A stretch of DNA of 64,000 nucleotides from assembly GCF_002234675.1 (NCBI RefSeq), contig NC_019866.2, positions 14,537,261-14,601,260 of the forward strand, written 5' to 3'. The notes below the pieces were generated by a model. The model was not told the DNA's origin, did not search any database, and saw only the letters and a list, made by a program, of their open reading frames with translations. Shown piece after piece: positions 1 through 12,800 of the stretch. Both the position numbers and the translations under genes were made by a program. Each line of letters begins with the position of its first letter. The first letter of the stretch is position 1. This stretch comes from Oryzias latipes. Lineage: Eukaryota > Chordata > Actinopteri > Beloniformes > Adrianichthyidae.

Positions 1-3000
1 CTTACACACAGAACTCTGGAGGTGGAATCCAGGTCACCCCGGCTGTGAGACAACATATGCATTCATCAAAAACCTTTTGTTAAATCTGAAATTGTACGTC
101 CACTTCCCAATGATTGATACTTATCTTTATTTGCTCCGGAAAGAATTAAAAACATTTAATTGCAAAGATATAATGTCTTCACGGTCAGTTAGTTCCTGAA
201 TCAATCTTTTTTCTGTTGCAAATGAAGCCGCAACCCCAATACTTCCTTCTGGCATTTCCTGTACTTTATGTTCTTTTCACATTTCACTTCAAAGCACAAA
301 AACTGACTTATTACAGCAATTCCCAAAGACACTAATGAGTCTCATTGTCCTCCATGCACAGAATGGCGTCGCCAAAATCAGCTACATGTATTTTTTCCCT
401 CATGTGAATAATTTAGGGTTTATCTATTGTCATGGAAACGCTGACAAAGTTAAGTTGCAGGAAACAAGTTGCATCTAGGTCACACGCCTGTAGACCCCAT
501 TTTGTTTCACTGTTAGATTCGGGGAGAAAACACGCAAAATAAATAAAAAGACACACTCTGAAGTCACACATGACAGGAAAAAAATGACCAGAGCTGGGGT
601 CTTGTCAGCTGTAGTGTAAATACATCTGAAGAGCATCATTGGGGAAGCAGCAGGCTGCGCTTGCAGATCAGAGGTGCCTCCACGCTGGTTGCAGTAATTG
701 ATCTTTGCTTGACTAAATGGGCCACTTATTTTTACAGCCTGAGCAGGTGCACCTGTGTTCTGGTGTTACATCAGCCGCTGATCTGTCATGAGGACCTGGT
801 TTGTGGGGCAGCTTGAATTTCAATAAAAGAAAATAATAATAAAAAAGAAACCTGCAGGTGTAAAGAAAAAACACACAAATACAAAAGCAAAAAAGAGCCA
901 ATTTTGATTTATTTAACAGAAAAACATAGAAATTTACTTTGATTACTGTATCTTATCATTATCTATAACGATTACATTTTATGCATCTAGGTAATCGTTG
1001 TCAGCTGCTACATCACTTCCATCAAAAATAAATGTTTACAAATCATTATTTCTAGGGTAGGACTGCTACACTGTGCTGGTATCTGTTAAAGATTGTTATG
1101 ATGTCACCTGAGTCCCTGTGCTGTTTTACCTGAATAAAGGACCACATAAAATTACTCCCACATAAAAATTCTAATGGAAAACAAAGCTTGAAAAGTAAAT
1201 CTGTGTTAAAAAAGGTGAGATTTGGAAGATATTTCTTATAAATTTCTTTCACTGGTGAGCAGTAAACAAGCTGCATGGCTGCAGCTTATTATGCTGTTTT
1301 ATTTTTTTAAAAGTTGATGCAATTTCTTGAGCTCTCACTGAAATGTTTGCAGGACAATTCAGCCAAATGCTCTGGCTCTATTCTTAACAGTCACTTCCAC
1401 CTCATCCTTCCAAAAAATATTTGAAAGTCACTTACTTGCAGTTTCTAATTTTAAGGAACAGTATTTAGTGTAATGAATGGTTTAAAGTGCAAAATAGAGC
1501 TGGGTTTATGGGGTAGCACTTTTTTTAGGTGCCCAAATTACTACAACAAACTTTTGAATCGTTGAATCCGTAGCTGAAAAATGAAAAAGCCATGTAGGCA
1601 CCAGCACAGACTGTTGGTTGTTTCAGCATTCACCCGGTGAAATGTGTAAGTGTGCCACTTGTACTGCTACACAGGAAAAACAGTAGGACTTCTTGGGTTC
1701 ATTACACCAGAAAACGGTGGTTGTAGTTTTTTTTTACAAAACAAAAGCATGGTATTTTTTTAAAAGTGTTGTAAAAAAAAAAAGATCAGTGTAAAGGTAG
1801 ATTTGCTATAAAACTTCAGTAATCAGGGATCAGATGGCCTGAAAATAGTACAATTGAAATACTTGAACACCAGTTTTGATGTGGATCTACTGCAGTACCC
1901 TGAAACATCCATGTAACATCTGACTTATTAATTTCTCATAAGATAAAAAAACACATAATAATGTTGACATTTCCAGAGATGTGAGTTCAGTGTCATTTGT
2001 TGAAACACCTTGAAGGTGCAGAATCATATCTTATATTATTTGTATCATATCTATATTTCCACCGTCTTAAGAGCCAGCCCTAAGACTGTCTGAGGTTTTA
2101 CTCCCAGGCGTAAGAGGAAAGGAAAAGATGCGTATCAGATTTTTATGACGTGCGATGTTCCTCCTTAGCAATGTGACTCCAAGGAACTCGTGTCCTCCGA
2201 AGTGACTCTGAGACAGTGATGTATAATGGGCGCTGACATGGGAACTCAGGAAGTTGAGTAAACGCCAACATATTTTTTATTTTTTTTTATTTGAGGAATT
2301 AGAGGATGGACATGTGATTATGTCTTTCAGTGGGAAATGTGTTAATATTTTTAATAAAACTAGAAAGGTTGGTATATTTCTGCAACCTCCTTACATTTCA
2401 TTGTTGCAGTGGGAATAATGTGTGACCATTTAGTCGTCATTCTATGTAGTTGGGAGTAGAATAATAGCTACACGTGCTGTGCGCGGGCATGTGCTGGTAG
2501 ACTGATGCTTTGGCTCCTGAGCAGGGTAGAGGTCAGGGAAAAGTTCACCCAACTATGATGTATCTTCCAGGGAATGAGGTGTTTTCACACCTCATGCATC
2601 ATGCAGAAGTATGCTGCTCGGCTAAAATGCTGTCAGAAACCAAGTCCAAGCCCTGTCGTGTGTAAATTGAGGCATTCTCGTGCTAACACTGTTTGTCATT
2701 ATTTGTATACGAACCTCTCCTCCCTCATTTGTTTTTTACTCATATCAGGTCATGTTTGCTGTTTATTGTTTTTTTTTTAAAATGATATCCGTTTCAGTTG
2801 GAGGTCTTTTTTTAACATTAAGTCAGCTTAAGATAAACATTGAGTTTAGCTGAAAAATATGTCGCAAAAAAAGTTCACTTGTTTCTATTTCAGTATTCAT
2901 CAAAAGCTTTGAAAAACATTTTACAAAAATACACAGAAAAAGTCCATTTCATTTATCCGTTGTTGTACTTTAACTCTAGTATATCCTAAAGCTCGAGTTT

Positions 3001-3535
3001 TGTACTTTTTCTGTAGTTTTAATTTTAATATATTTTTAAAGCATTTTATCATATTAATTAATTTAGATATATCAATCATTTTTATTTTATACATAATTAA
3101 TTTGATTTAATAATATATCTGTATGTTAATACTGTACACTAGAACATCTGGTTAAGCAGCACAGAGTCAGTATAGAACCAAGGTTTCCAAAGCATTAACA
3201 GAACTTTTAGTAAATTGTACTTGCTATGTAATGCAAAAGACACAGAGTATTTTACATTTAGTTCAATCACTAAGTTGAATTACATCATTATGAATACATT
3301 AATATCGGAAAATGCAGTGAGGAGAAACTTTATATTTTCTTTGATTTGAATTGATCCTGTTCAGATAATATTCATCAAAATAAAGTTAAGTTTGTGTTAG
3401 TAAAATTGTTTTAGTTCCACCTCTCTCTTATCTTTTTTAATGTAATGTCTTATTTAAAAAAAGGCCATGATTAAATGAGTCAGTTTTAACATTCTGCAAA
3501 AATTACTAAATCACTTAGGCTAAACAAAGAAAATG
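1..3535. other. Left flank with no recognised gene
   Basis: I see no open frame above about 70 codons that looks like protein and no convincing exon. The stretch is AT-rich, most strongly around 3030-3130. It lies downstream of the 3' end of the minus-strand mprip gene and may hold intergenic DNA or distal untranslated sequence of a neighbour outside the window. Confidence 0.5.
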
Positions 3536-3546
3536 CAATATACCAG

Positions 3547-3552
3547 TTTATT
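3547..3552 (-). terminator. Polyadenylation signal of mprip
   Basis: AATAAA on the minus strand, about 280 bases beyond the mprip stop codon at 3831. It is the first canonical signal downstream of the stop and is the likely 3' end of the transcript. Confidence 0.5.
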
Positions 3553-3830
3553 GAAAAGACAAAAATTACAAAATTCCAGCACTATTTGCTCAACTGTTCA
3601 CAAAAATACATAGAAATCTTCGCTTGATGGTGTTTATGTTCTGGTAATGAATGTTCCAGATGCAGACGTCAGTCTGTAGTTTTTGCTCCTCTGGCGCCCT
3701 CCAGTGGTGGTGTGATGCAACAGTCACTTGTCAGCAACAGTCAAAAAGCTTTTTACTCAGTGAAACGTCAGACATATTTCACACTGGTAGCTTTCTAGGT
3801 ATGATAGTAAAAGTCTTTACATTTAAGAAA

Positions 3831-6800
3831 TCAGGATGACTCAAATAACTTCTTTCTTTCATGGATGGAAAGGCCCTCTTTTAAACTCTAGAAGGGAAGA
3901 AAAAGAAACAAAAAAGATTAGATGGAGAATAAAATTACAGGATTCTGTTTTTCAGGGTCACTGGACTTTAAAGATCTGGAAGATCTTTTACTCTTTTTCT
4001 GAGTAGGTTATTCAAAAGCTACAGTCCAGTTGCCCTGAGAAGCAGAATTTTGTGCAAACATGACATTGAACATCACAGGCGTCTTAGAAATAAGTAAAAC
4101 ATATTGGCAAAACATAAAGGCAGATTTTCTTTAAATATCCAAAAAAAAAGAGAGTAAGAAAAAAGGTCTTACCAAGTGTTTTCTCAAACTACTAATGTTT
4201 TGCTATTAGAAAACCTTTTATTTTCCTCCAAGATAATAAGACAAGTTTTCTTAAAAACAAGGGTCTTTTTACAGTTTTAACATTTAGTTTTTGGCGTGAA
4301 GATACAGATGAAAACGAGAAGTTTCAAAGAACTGCAAAAGACTTTCAAACCCAATTTAGGTAAATTGGGAAATTGAGGTTTTACCTTTGATCGTATTCCT
4401 CTTATTTGACGCATGAGGAAAGATTTCTCAATTCTTTTTGGAACAGCAGGGTTGCTTGAACTTTTCACCGAGTCATCTGGGAAAACAGGATATTATAAGT
4501 CTGCCTAAACCACATGTTACTGAGTGATAAAAGGTTCACATTTAAATGAGCAGCAGACATAACCAGTGTTAAGGATTCTCACCCGGGCTGCTTCCTGAAG
4601 CGTCCCTGTGTGGAGACCATGTTGCAAACTTGGGATCTTTGTTGACATGCAGACGGGCTTCATTCTGCTGGTTTCCATGCAACACTTTCAGCTTATTCTG
4701 GGCCAATAATTTGTCCTTTAACACACATGGATGTGCAACTTCAATTTCTGGTTATTTTTTAACCCAAAGTTTAGCTGAAAAAGAGTTTTCTCTAAACCTA
4801 TCCACAAAAACCTTTCATTTGAATCATCCTGTGCTTTTCACTAGTTACTGACTCACTCATTTATCAGGGAATATTTGTAAAAATGTTGCTATAATGTGAG
4901 AATTTAAACCTAAGAAATTCAAGGAACATACAAAAGTTCAAATGCTAGAATTGAATTTGTTTTGGAATGAAGGATGAGCTGTAAAAATGTAAATACCACT
5001 CGAGCAATGTCCAGCTCTTCTCTGAGAGATCGAGCTTCCTGACGGAGAAACTGCATCTCTGCCTCCTTTGCTTTAAGAATACTCTGTACCAATGAACACA
5101 GATCTGAATTAACACACTTATATTGAGATAAAACAGTCAAGACAGAAGACACATTCGATCTTTTGAAGCTAAATGGACAAAAGCCCAAAATGTATTTGGC
5201 ATGAACTTTAAAAAAATATCAATGTAGTTTAAATCAACAGCATCCAGCATTTAAGCTTTGTAAATGTTGTAGTTTGAAAGCTTTGGGGATCAATCAAAAC
5301 ACAGATGAACATTTCTGCAGCTCATGGGGGGCTTAAAGACATGTACCTCCATCTGGATAAGGCTGTTTGCCTGAGGTGAATCATGTGACTGATTTTCATG
5401 CAGTTGAGACATATCAGTCTCCGTCTAACAAAACACAATGGACAGAAACCTTGGTTAAGGTTTTTATTTTACTTTTTCAAATGCAATATTATTAAACCGG
5501 TTAATGTTTGTACCTGCTTATTTTGGAGTTCTTGAATTTCTTCACGGTACTGCGTCACCGATTTCCTCTCAGTCTGCAGCTCCTGGCTCAGCCGAGAGTT
5601 TTCCAGACATTTGTCTGTGTGCTGAGCCGACAACACCTCCAGCTCCTTGTGCAATAATCTGATCTCTTTTCTGTGATGACAAAGCAGAGCTGAACAGTTA
5701 TGCATGTCTTAGAATGAAACTGCAGCAAAAAAGATGTGACTCACTAAATAACAAACCATGGAAACGAAACTATTATGGAGGTGCAAAAAAAAGATCATTT
5801 ACAAGAATCATAGATCATGGACATTTAAAGATGAATTGTGGGCTTATTGTGTGTTCTTGTGGTACACATTGGGATCAGTGGAAGGATTTGCAAATTGTGC
5901 AATGATTATATCTTTGGTAAAGTTATTCTTCTGCCAAAACTCCTTCTTTTCCCCAAAATGTATTTTAATAAAGTAATTGCAAATGAAAAAAAAGGATAAA
6001 CATCACTTACTCATATTCCACTTGTATTTGTGTGATGTCCCCACTCTCCTTGATGTGCTGAGACTGTCTGCTCCTCTCTAGTTCTTGTTTGTGGGCTCTC
6101 CTCATTGCAACAATGGCTGTAATGCATGACAATATTTTTTAGTTGAAAATGTTCCTTACATGGTTCCAGGCACAGTTTGTTTAAGTATTGACATAAATAC
6201 TGTGATGACACCAACACATGACGCACCTGCCATGGTAGCAGCTGTCTCCTCTTGCAGGAGCTGCTCCTTCTCCTTTAGGAGTTCAGCTACCTGCTGCTGA
6301 TGCTGCTGCTGCAGGTCTTTTATCAGCTTCCTATGCATTTCTTCCATAGCAGTAAACCCTTGATTACAGGATGCCTATTTTAACATAAAGAAGAAGTTAT
6401 TTGGTAATACTGTGCATTTGTCAAACATGCAGAGAGTAAAAGTTTTATCGAGCATTGATCATTTCTAAAGGTTATTATTATGATTATTTAAAATTGAAAT
6501 ATTGTGTATTCAGTGTAATTATCAATATGGGGGGGGTTATTTTTGTACCTGAAGGTTTTCAATCTCCTTCAGATGAGCCTCTCTCATAGTAACTGCATTA
6601 GCTTGCAGATTCTCCTCTGTTTTCTGTTCGTCCTCCCCTGATAAGGAAGAGCTTCCTTCTGTTGGTGCTTTTGCAGAAATCAGTTTTTCTCTTGAAGCAC
6701 AAGACTTTGTGTAGTAAGTATGTAAATACTGCATCTCCTCCTCGTGGATCTGCTGCAGTTCCTTGATCTTCTCTTGAAACTCTGTTTCCAGTTTTTGCAT

Positions 6801-9800
6801 CTTCTCCTTGTGAGAATCCTCAATCTTCTGCATGTTTTCCAAGAGTCTCTGGTTGCTCGACTCCACACATGTAATCTTTTTCTCGGCTTGCTCTATTTCA
6901 CGTCTCAGTGCACTGTTGTCCTCCTGTAACTGATTCAAGGTCTCTTGCCTGTCCATCAAGTTCTTCTCCTTCTCTTTGTACGCGGCTTGCATTTTGTTCT
7001 GTAATGCCTCCCATTGCTTAAGCTCCCGTTCTAAATCCAAGTAAACCCTGTCTGATAGATAAATCACCTTTACCTGCTCCTGGAAATAGGCTAAATCCAC
7101 AGGGGAAGTGATGTCCACACCAAGATCCATGCCACCTTCATTTACAGGTCTGCTGTCAGTCTCCTGGCAGACACGATGCAAAAATGTGGCCCTTCTTTGC
7201 AGCCGAGACACAAGCCTCCTTAGCCAGTTGTCTTCTTCCTCCATGTTGGCTTTTTTGCCATCAGATCGGCGTTTTGCAGCCAGTTTTGTGGCTTCCTCTG
7301 AACCTCCGCCTCCTACTTTTGCTTTCCTCTCAAAAGCAGATGATTCTGATAGGCTCAAATCTCCCTCAGCTTTATTTTGATCTCCCGCCTCTTGACTTCT
7401 GCTCTCAAACTCTTGCTGAAGTTTTAAAGCAGCATAAATGAGCTCTGCTTCCGCGCAAGCTCTCACTATCACACTGTCCAAAGTTTCACCTAGGCCACTT
7501 TCAGACTCCATCATTTCTTCGTTTTTTAGGGCTATCCTTCTAGAGGTTATGTTTTTGTAACTGTGCAGCCCATCCCTTTTGTCCTGTCTTGAAAGGGCAG
7601 ACAGCAGACAAACACCGTTTTGACTCTGAAGGGCAGAGGCCATTTTTTCTGCTATGAACAGCTCCCTGATCAAAGTCTTTGCAACACTTCCTACGACAAG
7701 TGACGACTGTGGATTAGATTTCTGAGAAGTGATTCCACTTCCAGACAGCATCTCATCACTGAGGATTTTTTCATTTTCTTTGCTTGCGTTGCGCGATTCC
7801 TGCTGGATCCTCTCGGCCTCCTTCTCCCCCTGCTGAAGACAGACAGCAACAGTCGCGAGCTGTCGCTCGATTTCTGGAATATTCACAGAGGTTGATTGTA
7901 GCCTCTCCCTGCAGGCTTGCACAATATTCAGAGCCACCTGAAACCTGCCAACCAGCATCCGACAGCAGTTTTCGGTCTCATGGGCGTAGCGTTGACTCTG
8001 CTTGGCCTGACTGTGAAGCAGCAAACTGAAGTGCTGGACATTTGCTCTGCTTTGGGTCAGTTGGGAGCAGAGGTGGGGATCCTGGGAGCTGGTGTCACTC
8101 TGCTGCTCCTCCAGCCTCTCAGTGATATCCCTCAGTTTCTCCTCTGTGACAAACAGCTTGGTTTCGAGTAGCTGAATGGCAGACATGAACTTCTCTGGGT
8201 CATCCTCTGCTGTGGCAATGTACTGGTGCGATGCATCCAAAGAGCGAGAGCGTATTCTCCCTTGTTCTTGAGTACTATTGACCTCAACTGCATTGAAATT
8301 CCTAGAGAATTTGAAACTGTCTGTCACTGCTTGCTTTTCCACTAAAGCTCTCTGTGGTTTCTGTTTCGGCTCAGCAGACTTTAAGGACTCATCCACCAGC
8401 TGAGAGGAGGTGCGAATTTTCATCGCTTCACTCAATTTCATTTCTGTCTCTTCTAAACTGTTGCCTAAGACCTCCATCTTTAACAAAACTTCTTTTAACT
8501 CCTGTTCCTTGCTGTCCAATAGTCTTTCATAGCCCTCTCGAATGTTCTGAGTTTCGGACTCCCTGTGCTGCAGCTTGCTCAATGCCACCTGCAGCTCCTC
8601 ACAAACTCTCTCATGTGCATGCTCCAGATTGTAGTAGTGGGTTTCTTCTGTTGTCAAGCGATCCTGGAGCCTGTTCACTTCCCGTTCTGCTTCTGATAGG
8701 TGGTTTTGCAGTTCCTGACAGCTTCTAGCCAGTTGCTCTCTTTCCTCCTGGAGCTGCTGCATAGCTGAAATCGTACACGCCATCTCTTCCTGCAGCTGCC
8801 GCTGTGCCTCCTCGATTTCTCTAGTCCATGACTGACTTTTGTTGAGGCTCTCCACCTGCTGCTCGGCCCTGTCCAGCTTACTCTGAAGATCTTGAGCGTT
8901 TTTCTCAGCCTGAGCCAGGCTAAGAGCCAAGCTATTGCGCTCTCTTTCCTGACTTGCTTGAAGAAGCATCAGGTGCTTCTGGAGCCGAGCCTCTTTCTCA
9001 GCCTGGGCCTCTTCATAAGTGTGAAGTTGAGCTGACATGTCTTGGAGATGTTTCCGCAGCTGTTCAGCTTCCTGTTGGAGATGCTGCTCGTTTTGTACCT
9101 CCTGTTGCAGCTGCATCAAACGGGCCTCGGCTTCCCTCCTCTTCTCCTCACTAATGCTCAGCTGGGACTTCAAAGAGGCCGTGCAGCGCTCCCAGTCCAG
9201 CTGCTGCTCCTGGAACTGCTGGCGATCTTGCTCTAGCTGGATTTGAGCGAGCGCTGTGGCATCACCTGTAACCAGTAGCTGTGCTTGCTGGGCCAAAAGA
9301 TCCACTCTTCGTCGTAACTCAGTCTCTCTGGCCTCCTCCTGACTCCTCTTCAGGGCCTCCAGTTCCAGGCGGAGGTTATGGTTGATCTTTTGCATTTGGT
9401 GTACAGTGACAGATTGATCTGAAGAGGGAGTGATTTCATTCTATAAAACAATAAGAAATAATGATCAAAACAAGAGGAACAAGAGGAAAAATTGTTTGCT
9501 AAACAAGCATAATCAAGCAAGAAATACTTTTAGTATGAGGAAAATTATTTAGCTTAACATAAAATCAGTAAATTCTGTTATAGTCATTAAAGAAGAGAAC
9601 TATTTTTGAACAACAGTAAGAGATTTAATTAACATTTTAAATATTTATCAGCTCTAGAAGGTTTTGGAGACCTTGTTTTTATTTATTCCATTAATAGAAA
9701 TAAATCAGGTTTTAAGCCAAAAAAACTCAGAAAAAGCATTCAGAAAGACAAAAGTGTCAGAAAGTAGACCAGGCGAGATAGCAGGAAACGTGAGGAGGTG

Positions 9801-12800
9801 TGGGACCCTCAGGAATAGGTGGGTGCATGGCTGGACATACCATAATGTGTGTCAAAAAGAGCTGCAGAAAAACTTTCATCTGGCGTGGCGTGCTATGGAC
9901 TGCAATGGTGAGAAAATGGCCACTGCAACGAAGGTTCTCTTTCTGATCTGGTCAACTGCTTTGTGTGTTTCTCTCTTTCTTACATCAACCTATATTTGTG
10001 TTTAAATATTTTTGTCAAATTTTTTATTCATCATTGAAGTTCCTGTCACAAGCCTGCCACTTTAGGTCCTACACTAATGAAAAGAAATGTGTAAATATCT
10101 TTTTAATCATTGTTTTCTTTTCTTGTCTTTAAACGTTTTAGTTGCTAAATTTGGCTTTTCATTTCATTTGTGTTAGGTTTGGTGTGGTTTACTTCTCTCT
10201 ACCTGCAGAGAAAACTGTTTCCTTAAATTTGTGTCTTTCTCTTGTTGCAGCTCATCAAGCAGATTCCTGTTCATCTGCTGGACTCGTGACAGCTCCTTCT
10301 GTGTTTGTTCCAGCTGTGAAGAGATGATAACAAACATGTATTTGTCATAATTTTTTTTTTTTGCTATTGAGTAGACTAACATGTTTTTTTGTTTTCGTGT
10401 TGCAGTGTTTAATTTGCATTTGTATTCCTCACCTCTTTGACAAGCTGGCCAGTGTTGTGTTCACATGTCAATGTTTCCTTGTCATCAGTGGATATGTTTG
10501 CTGTTGTCTGTTGCTCTTCGTCCTGATTTAGACATGTATCCTGCTGCAGATTCTGTTCTATTGGGCTATGCTGTTCTAAGCTATCCTCAAAATACTCATC
10601 ATTGGACATGACTATTGTGGAAGCAGAACTGTCGCTTTGGTATTCCTCTGCATATAATGCATCAGTAACACCTGCCAGAAAAATGCACATGAAATATTTC
10701 ACAAAATATTTGCTAATAGTTGACTGGATTTCATAGACAATATTAAACCAAAACAGCGTTAATAAACTTTTTTTTCAGAATTCACTAACAGAGGGATGTA
10801 AATATGATGTAAGTTTTCATGTTGTTATAGCAGAAATGTGAAACTGAAGACAATGTTCATATTTAAGCTTTAGGCCATGAACAGTGGAGCACCACCTCTT
10901 CACCTGTGTGTGGAGGACTTGTAGGTGAAGCAGAGAGTGAAACATCACCATCATCCAAGATTTTCTCCTCTTCTTGCTGCTGCTGTGGTGAATCTAAATC
11001 CGCTGTCAGGTAATTTTGTTCAACCTTCTGCTCTGAAAGGGAGCTGTGAAGAACAGAGACATTTCCATTCATGAATGGTTATCGGTTCAATTTAGTCCAC
11101 TAACGGCTATGAGGATAACAAGGCATAAAACGTCACATGACACACATGTAGGTGCTCCAAAACCACTTATTAAGCTTACGTTGTATTCTCAGGTGAAGGA
11201 CTTGGTCGTACATTCTTCAGGACTGCTTGGACCCAGTTACGTTTCATTCCAGAGGTCATAGCACACAAAGTGTAAACCCCATCTCTGGTCTGTAGAAATG
11301 GAAACAAGCTTTAGGGACACAACTTTAGGGGAAATTGCTGCAAAGCATGATCATCTTTTGATCTATTGTAAAGTCGTTTCTAGTTGTTTTTACATTAAGA
11401 TTATGTAGTTTAAGATTAACGTGTGTCGTTTTCTAGGACCCAGTTTCTGCAGTGCGGCAGGAGTTCATTAGAAATTTGCGTTTGAGTGGTTGTTGGCGGG
11501 ACTGTTTGGCTGGGGGAAGCTTGCCCCTACTTCCCAACATCCATTTGTTTACACACTTTCTTGCAAGCTTATACCCCCTCACACCCCCACCAATGCAACA
11601 AAAATGGTGAGCAATATATTCGTTCAACCGTACAGTTTTAAGCCAGATGCCAGCTCAGACAAGGAAAACAAAAATGGATCTATTTGTCTACAAGTGGATG
11701 CATGGAAATTGAGCAGGGCACATGTATCCTACAAGCTTTCTAAAAGGTATTTTTGCATCTTCTCCTGATTCATAACGACTTGAATAAAGAAATACTTAGA
11801 TTTTCAATTTTAAGTTTTATAATTTTCTTAATATATATGCCCTCCATCAAGAGAAAAATTCCACAAGAACATGTTAAATACACTAAAAAACATGATTTTC
11901 ATTGGAGCGAGTCTACACTCCAATGAAAAAAGAATACTTCTTGCTGTCACTCTTTTAGGAAATAAAAAATAAACATATAATGCTAACTGCAAGAAAATTA
12001 CATGGGGCAACCTTTAGATTGAACGTAATAAAATAGATGAAAGTTTTGTGTGAAAAGGACACAGACACACACACACACACACACAGACACACAGGTCTTT
12101 GTGCACAATAAATGGAAGCCTTTTTTTCTGCTCTTAGGAGTCCAAAGACATCTTAATATTTTAGATGTTTAGATGTCCAAAGACAACAGATATGAGCAGC
12201 TGCTCCTATGTGTGCTAAAAGAAAAGTTAACTTCAAAAATACCTGTTTCTTTTCTTTGTTACTGGGAAGATGACATGCAACGCTCTGAGCCAAAAACGAG
12301 GAAGATGGCTCTGGCTGAGAGCAGCTGCAGAAACACGTGAACATGCCATTTGTCAATCATGCTGCATAGAAAGAGAAATCGACGAATGTCCACAAGGATT
12401 CTGAAGATTTTAACAACAAACCTGAGATGCTCCGCTGAGGAAGACAGATGGTCAGAGTCTGGAGTTTTTTTCCCAGTGCTTTGTCCTTTTTTTACAGATA
12501 ATTTGGCAGCTGTTCTGTCTGAATCTATTTTAGAGATAGTAAAGGTGGAACTTAAAAACATCACTTTTTATGAGGACTCAAATAAGCATAAGGTGCTGTA
12601 AAATGTAACTTAATTGGTACATTCCTAAACATGCTAATAAGCAGAACTAAATTACCAGAGGATTTTTGGTCGAGCCTGGTGAGTGAGCGGCTGCTTCTCA
12701 TGAATGGAGCAGCTGTGAGACAAGAAGCTTGGAGGGATGAAAAGCTTCGACTGCTCCGCAGGTTTACAGCTGATCTGGCTGACTGGGACCCTTGTTTCTT

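Noticed and set aside
8354-8728. A 124-codon plus-strand frame and several smaller ones across 6700-9250
   Set aside because: All are antisense or off-frame shadows of the giant mprip coiled-coil exon.
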